Source of the DNA: Blastomyces gilchristii SLH14081 | Lineage: Eukaryota; Ascomycota; Eurotiomycetes; Onygenales; Ajellomycetaceae | Assembly: GCF_000003855.2 (NCBI RefSeq) | Contig: NW_003101665.1 | Coordinates: forward strand, 662,828-726,827 | Reading direction: 5' to 3' | Length of the DNA: 64,000 nt | Shown here: positions 58,830 to 64,000 of the stretch, piece after piece | Layout of the letters: each line of letters opens with the position of its first letter | Numbering within the stretch: the first letter of the stretch is position 1 | Made by a program: the position numbers and the translations under genes | Notes under the pieces: generated by a model | The model's input: only the letters and a program-made list of their open reading frames with translations | What the model was told of the DNA's origin: nothing | The model's database searches: none

Positions 58830-59448
58830 TGTGGTTTGGAAGAACGTACAACCGTCGGATAATAACGCGGCCGCTTCCGAACTTGCTTACGAATGTAAAG
58901 GGGCCATAGCGGCCATCAATTAATTTAGTGTATAATATATAAGAAGTCAGCATACATCTGTAATCATATGCTGACTCAAGAAACCTTTGAATCACATCTG
59001 ATAGCATGTCTAAAAACTGGTGTGAAGTGCAGACTTCTTCAGAATGTGATAATTCTGTCTATGAAGTGATTCATAGTTATCATGTCAGAGTGGTTCTAGA
59101 ATGTCTCAAAAGATAGCATATAATGAGCAGTGAGTGAAAGAGCATTCAATTGATACTGCTTTGCTTATTGAGAAAAAACTCCACACTCAGATGAATGTCA
59201 TGTATGGTATGTGAACAGATAAGATATGAGAAAGAGAATGAGAGCAGTGAACCAGATTCAAAGAAGTCTGCTCTCTACTCAAAAGAAGGATAAAAAGAGA
59301 GAAAATGACCATCACTGAAGTTGTATAATGATAATAGAAATTATATAATAATATAGTAATATAATGATATAGTAATATAATAATATAGTGATATAATGAG
59401 ATAGTGATATAATGATAGACATTGTACAATCAATGAGAAATCACTGAA

Positions 59449-60670
59449 ATGAATATCTTTCCTAGTCAATACAAACAACACTCTTCTCTACTATCTGAAC
59501 TGAAAGATATGCAGAACCTCTCAGAGGGTTTACTTAAAGCAGTAAGAAAAGCAGCTGAAACTGCTGAATCAGAATTGAAGCTCTGTACATGTACAAGGAT
59601 TCTAAATGAGATCAAGATCTTGTGTACACAGTGACAGGCTGAGACAGAAGTCAAACAACAATTGACATTTACTGTGAATTAAGCATTCACTATGAAGAGC
59701 TTCACTGATGCAATCATTATCATCAATAAGAATAGAGAAAATCAGATCTTAGATCTGCAGTGAGAGATTGAATGTTTACACAGACAGATAACTATACTGA
59801 ATCTGAAGATCTTATCATGATTGTTCATGATCTCTTCAGAAGTATATATATCATCAGAGACTGCTGTGTAGAATGAGAATCTGAGTATGAGATTTATCAA
59901 GCTAAGAGATCTGCTGAAGTTACTAAGCTTTAATAGTAACTGAAAAAATGATGCTGTAATCAGCTGACTAAGTCAGATATAATTATATTATTGAATCAAA
60001 TACAAACTTACAGACAGACAGTTAACAGAATTTCAACAAGTCTTAAGATCTGCTGCATTTCTATATAGAAAAGTGAAGTTATTATGAATAACTGATGAAA
60101 AGATGAATCTCACAGATTTAAAGTGATATTCATTCTCATGAATATGAAATGAGTTTTTCAAATGAATCTTGCATAACTTTGAGAAAGTGAATATATGAGA
60201 TAAGTGTTATAAACACTTTACTGAGTATAGATAAATGAGTAATCTTACATTATACTTCATACACTTCAGTTTACACTATCTCATGTTGAATGAAGAGCTT
60301 TTAATATCTTTCTGTTTACAGATCTTCATTCATGATCTTATATCTGAGTTAAGAGTGAAATGAAAATGCTTAATCTCACAGTCAGTCACAGTGAAGAAAG
60401 TATATAACATTCTCATTGTATAGAAATAAGTAAGTCAATTGTAATATAAAATACTGCAATTGAGTATATCTCAGCAGAGAACAGATAATCAGACTTCTAT
60501 GACATAAGTCACACACTCAGACACAATAGATCTAGATCTGAATACTATTACTAAAGTACTGAATTCTCTGAAAAAGAAATTCTCTAAGTGAAAATCTTGA
60601 TATTATAAGCATTGAGCTTATTTCAACTGTGAATGTTAAAATCATGATATAAAAGATTGCACACAGTATA
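59449..60670 (+). pseudogene. gag remnant of A2 with zinc-knuckle trace
   Basis: The first open piece (59,449-59,634) is charged and Leu/Ala-rich (LLKAVRKAAETAESELKL), likely a coiled coil. At about 60,625-60,665 the frame reads CEC-stop-NHDIKDC, a damaged CCHC nucleic-acid-binding knuckle. Stops occur between. Confidence 0.55.
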
Positions 60671-60892
60671 CACAGTCAAGAGAAGCAAGAGAGTTAAAAA
60701 ACTAGTAGAATCAGTGAGCTTGAAGACACTCACTGATATTCTATGAAAAGTCTTCAAAGTAAAAGAGATGCTTATGTTAGATGACTCTCTGAATTCTGTA
60801 AACATCAAGAGAAAGCAGGCTTCTGAATGAGGTGTGAGTGAGAATGATGAAGTGAATACTCATCTCAATGCCTTGAGACCTGAAATGTTAAT

Positions 60893-61398
60893 TAGACTGA
60901 CCGTGTGACCGTGTCTGGGACCAGGACCAGATTTTTTGATAGTCTCATTACCAATTCAACTGATCCTATTACACGGTTTTAACATTAGATAGTAGTTTCA
61001 TACTGTCCCAGTGAGACTTACTGTCTACTCTTGTCACATTTTTCAAATGAGATCATGATTTCCACTTCTTAATTTAAATTATTTTTATTGCTTTAAATGA
61101 CTTTAAATCTCATTTGAGTGTTACCAAAAAGTGTTACTTTTTAAAAAATTAAAAATAGTCTAAAAAAAACCTTAAAATGTCTAAAAATAGTAACTTTATG
61201 CCAAGAATGAGACTAAATGAGACCAAATGAGACCACTTTCTCATTTTTTTCAAATCATGGTTTCATTTTAAGATCTGATATAAGGTCACTTTACATGTTT
61301 TTTTAATAGCCAGTCTCAGCGGGATTCACGCCAAGAAATGTATGAGACCAGACCAAATGGGATCAAATGTGAAATTCATGGTCCCGGCGGCCAGTCTA
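60893..61398 (+). mobile_element. hAT-like MITE in A2, least mutated copy
   Basis: The element is 506 bp, between 8-bp duplications ATGTTAAT (60,885-60,892 and 61,399-61,406). Ends TAGACTGACCG and CGGCCAGTCTA. The homologous place in A1 (about 3,915-3,940, minus) has one copy of the target, mutated to ATATTAAT, and no insertion, which proves the boundaries. It keeps CpG and GG/CC steps lost in the 40.7-kb copies. No ORF. Confidence 0.92.
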
Positions 61399-62099
61399 AT
61401 GTTAATGTATAAGAGATACTTGAATAAGAATTGAGAGATGACTGCAAAAGTGTTAGCAGATACAGAAGCTTTTACATAATATATTAATAATTATATGATC
61501 TGAAAACTGAAAGAGGTCTGCTGAGTAAAGAATCTCTGATGTATAAGATTATCTGATAACTGATATTTGATATTATCTGCAAGAGTAAGAGTTCCCTTGC
61601 ACTTCAGAGAATGATCTTACTATATTTAAGTGTGAGAGCTGTAGAACATGAAATATAATCTTATTCTCAGACTTGATTGATTTCAAAGATTCAATCTGCA
61701 GTTTCAATGATGTACATATCATATACAGTTGACTGATAGGAAGAAAACAGTTCATATAATTCTATCAACTGATATGAGAAGGACATTTCACATCTCTGAT
61801 ATAGAAGAATTAAATCTGCTTATATATTAATAAGCAAAGAGAATGATTTACAAGACCTTGTCTGAAAGCATTCTGTATGTCATACAGAATCTGAAAGCAG
61901 AGAAAACCAAGATAAAGAATATACAGAAGAATAAGTATATGAAGAAGCTTCTGAAGAAGTATGAAAAGATCTTCTAAACAGATCTTTCACTGAAATTACT
62001 GTCAGAATGAGGATTTGTACATAAGATTGATATAAGAGATGCAAAACCAGTCAATCAGAATGTATATTCTCTATCATAAATGCATCTTGAAGAACAGAA

Positions 62100-63200
62100 G
62101 TGTCAGATCACAGACCTTCTAGAATATAATCTTATACAATTCTCATCAAGTATGTGAGACTTTTCAGTTCTATTCATGAAAAAGACAGATGAGAAGTGAT
62201 GAATATGTATTAATTATCAAGCACTCAATAAACTTACAATCAAGAATGAATATTCACTGCCATGAATTTAATAACAGTTGAATACAGTTGAAAATGCCTG
62301 ATATCTATCAAAGATCAATCTTCTCTCAGAATACTGACAGATTCATATAGATGAACTGTCAGTCTCATGAACTATATTTAATATATAATGAAGAAAGTTT
62401 GAATTTCTGATAATATTATTCAGTCTAATAAATATGCCTGTTATCTTTTAAATAATGATAAATACAATTCTTCATAAACAGAATAAAATCTCATATCTCA
62501 TATATCTTGATAACATTCTAGTCTTTTCAAACTCATACAATGAATATCTGAAGTATTTTAATGAAGTGCTTATAACTCTGACAGAGTATAAGCTCTATAT
62601 CAAACTAATAAAGTATGTGTTTAAAACAGAAGAGTTGAAGTTCATAGAATATATAGTAAGTGATGACTGTATACACTTTATTTCAGAGAAATTGAATGTC
62701 ATAGTGAATTGACTGTAGCTGAGAAATGTATATTATATATAACAGTTTCTTGAATTAATCTCATATTACTGTAGATTTATCAAGGATTTCACATGAATAT
62801 CTGCATCACTCTCAGATCTCTTAAGAGAAATGAATGTAAATCTGTAAAAGAAGAAGTTTCATTCAATTATCTGAAATACTGTGTATGAAGAGACTTTTCT
62901 CACACTGAGAAAATGTATAATAATATTCTTAGTGCTTATTCAATCAGATTGTGATAAACCTTTCTACATTGAGACAGATGCATTTAAATAAGCTATCAGA
63001 GACACTTTTCTACAGATGAGTAAGAAGAGCAAGTTGTATCTGATAATATATAATGATAGAAAACTATCAGGCACTGAGCTCAATTACTCAGTGTATGAAA
63101 AGAAATTGCTAGTGATTAAGCACACACTGATATTATGAGATAGATATATTAATAACAGGTATATGATAACAGTGATCATAGATTATGAAAGTCTTGTCTA
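62100..63200 (+). pseudogene. Reverse transcriptase / RNase H remnant of A2
   Basis: Pieces such as INYQALNKLTIKNEYSLP (about 62,210-62,265), YLDNILVFSNSYNEYLK (within 62,455-62,712) and PFYIETDA (about 62,960) mark reverse transcriptase and the RNase H start. The active-site YLDD is YLDN. Stops interrupt. Confidence 0.8.
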
Positions 63201-63299
63201 TCTATAATTCATAATGAAACCTTTCAAATGCTTAGTACATTGAATCTCAGAGTTTTAAGTGTACAATCTTAATATTAAATACTGAAAGAAGTTAAATGC

Positions 63300-64000
63300 T
63301 GTGATATCTGATACAATCAGTCACAGACCTGATTTCATGAGTGAGAGTTCTGCAAATCAGATATAAGAAAAGTTTGTGTTAAATACACTGAGAGAATGCA
63401 AGAAATCAGAATAAGTGAACACAATGATCTCTTACTTGAAGAATAACAAGATGTCAGATAACAAGTATCTTGTGAAAGTAGTAGAAGAGATGCTTTCAAA
63501 CTTCAAGCTGAGGAAATTGAAAAATGATGTTATGCTTTATCATAATCTAGAATACACAGAAGCTCTCTATCTAGAACATTCATTTAGACATGACTTGATA
63601 ACTTGTATACACAAGGAATTCAGTCACTTAGAAAGCTCTGAACTCATGAGTGTACTCAAATCAAGAGCATACTAGTCAAGCATGGCTGAGAACATTCAGA
63701 CATATACTTATGAGTGTCTAAATTATCAGGTTGTGAAAGAATCTAAGAAAGAATTAGAATGTGAGAAAGTATAACATCAGATGAAGTGTATAATACAACT
63801 GTTTAAATAATGAGAGATGAATCTCATAGACATACTACTGTGAATATCAAATGAAAATCAATGAATAATTACTGCTATTAATTACACTACTAACTGATCA
63901 GTTATGAAAGCAGTTTCAGAGATGATAGAGAAGATAGTGATGAAGTTTCTATACAATGAGATCTATATTAACTATGAAATACTGCATGAGATTCTAACTG
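63300..64000 (+). pseudogene. Integrase remnant of A2, running off the window
   Basis: The open piece 63,415-63,675 gives the HHCC-linker region (YHNLEYTEALYLEHSFRHDL, FSHLESSELMSVLKSRAY). A cysteine pair (CLNCQ-like, with one C lost) and core sequence follow. Matches A1 at 1,652-1,912. Confidence 0.7.

Larger units (their letters stand above)
58830..64000 (+). mobile_element. Ty3/Gypsy retrotransposon A2, 3' end beyond window
   Basis: The LTR is 58,830-58,998 (starts TGTGGTTTGGAAG). Gag-like region about 59,440-60,670, then the pol region to the window end. It aligns in opposite orientation to A1 and is less mutated in parts. A 506-bp MITE interrupts it at 60,893. The right LTR is not in the window. 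Confidence 0.88.

Overview
The window looks like a chromosome segment of a filamentous ascomycete. Genes carry short introns (55-101 bp) with GT...AG ends and CTAAC-like branch sites, and the proteins are typical nuclear-encoded fungal ones. The extreme split between a GC-balanced gene island and AT-rich, transition-riddled Ty3/Gypsy copies recalls the isochore genomes of dimorphic Onygenales such as Blastomyces. That species guess is inference; no search was possible.

Layout. (1) 1-23,690: AT-rich nest of decayed LTR retrotransposons. I name three families A, B and C. The end of a C element (LTR 43-380) abuts an A element (A1, minus strand, LTR at 5,789-5,956). A1 sits in the 3' LTR of a B element (B1, minus). 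B1 is split at 12,507/20,322 by a second B element (B2, plus, 12,508-20,321) with a 5-bp target duplication, giving a huge imperfect inverted repeat. (2) 23,690-40,150: gene island of seven genes. (3) 40,150-52,828: AT-rich, with a hAT-like MITE nested in another MITE, and Gypsy element C2 (42,893-49,918), which itself hosts a tRNA-headed SINE and a TA-duplicating inverted-repeat element. (4) 52,829-58,538: Gypsy element C3, complete with LTRs and target duplication. (5) 58,830-64,000: A-family element A2, running off the window, with a third MITE copy inside.

Gene island. From left to right: NAA15, the NatA N-terminal acetyltransferase auxiliary subunit (-); a PI-PLC-like phosphodiesterase (+); mitochondrial ribosomal protein uL10m (-); anthranilate phosphoribosyltransferase of tryptophan synthesis (+); RPB12, a subunit shared by RNA polymerases I, II and III (-); a cysteine-rich protein of unknown function (+); and NAR1, a cytosolic Fe-S assembly factor (-). 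The genes alternate in strand, giving divergent promoter pairs and convergent 3' ends. They are housekeeping genes of unrelated pathways, with no sign of a gene cluster. Exon structures were resolved by joining frames across introns; several start or end exons are too short to stand out as ORFs.

The most distinctive content is the transposon archaeology: precise target duplications, an empty-site allele for a MITE insertion, self-nesting, a SINE and mosaic RIP-like decay. I saw no CRISPR array, no rRNA and no bacterial-type system.
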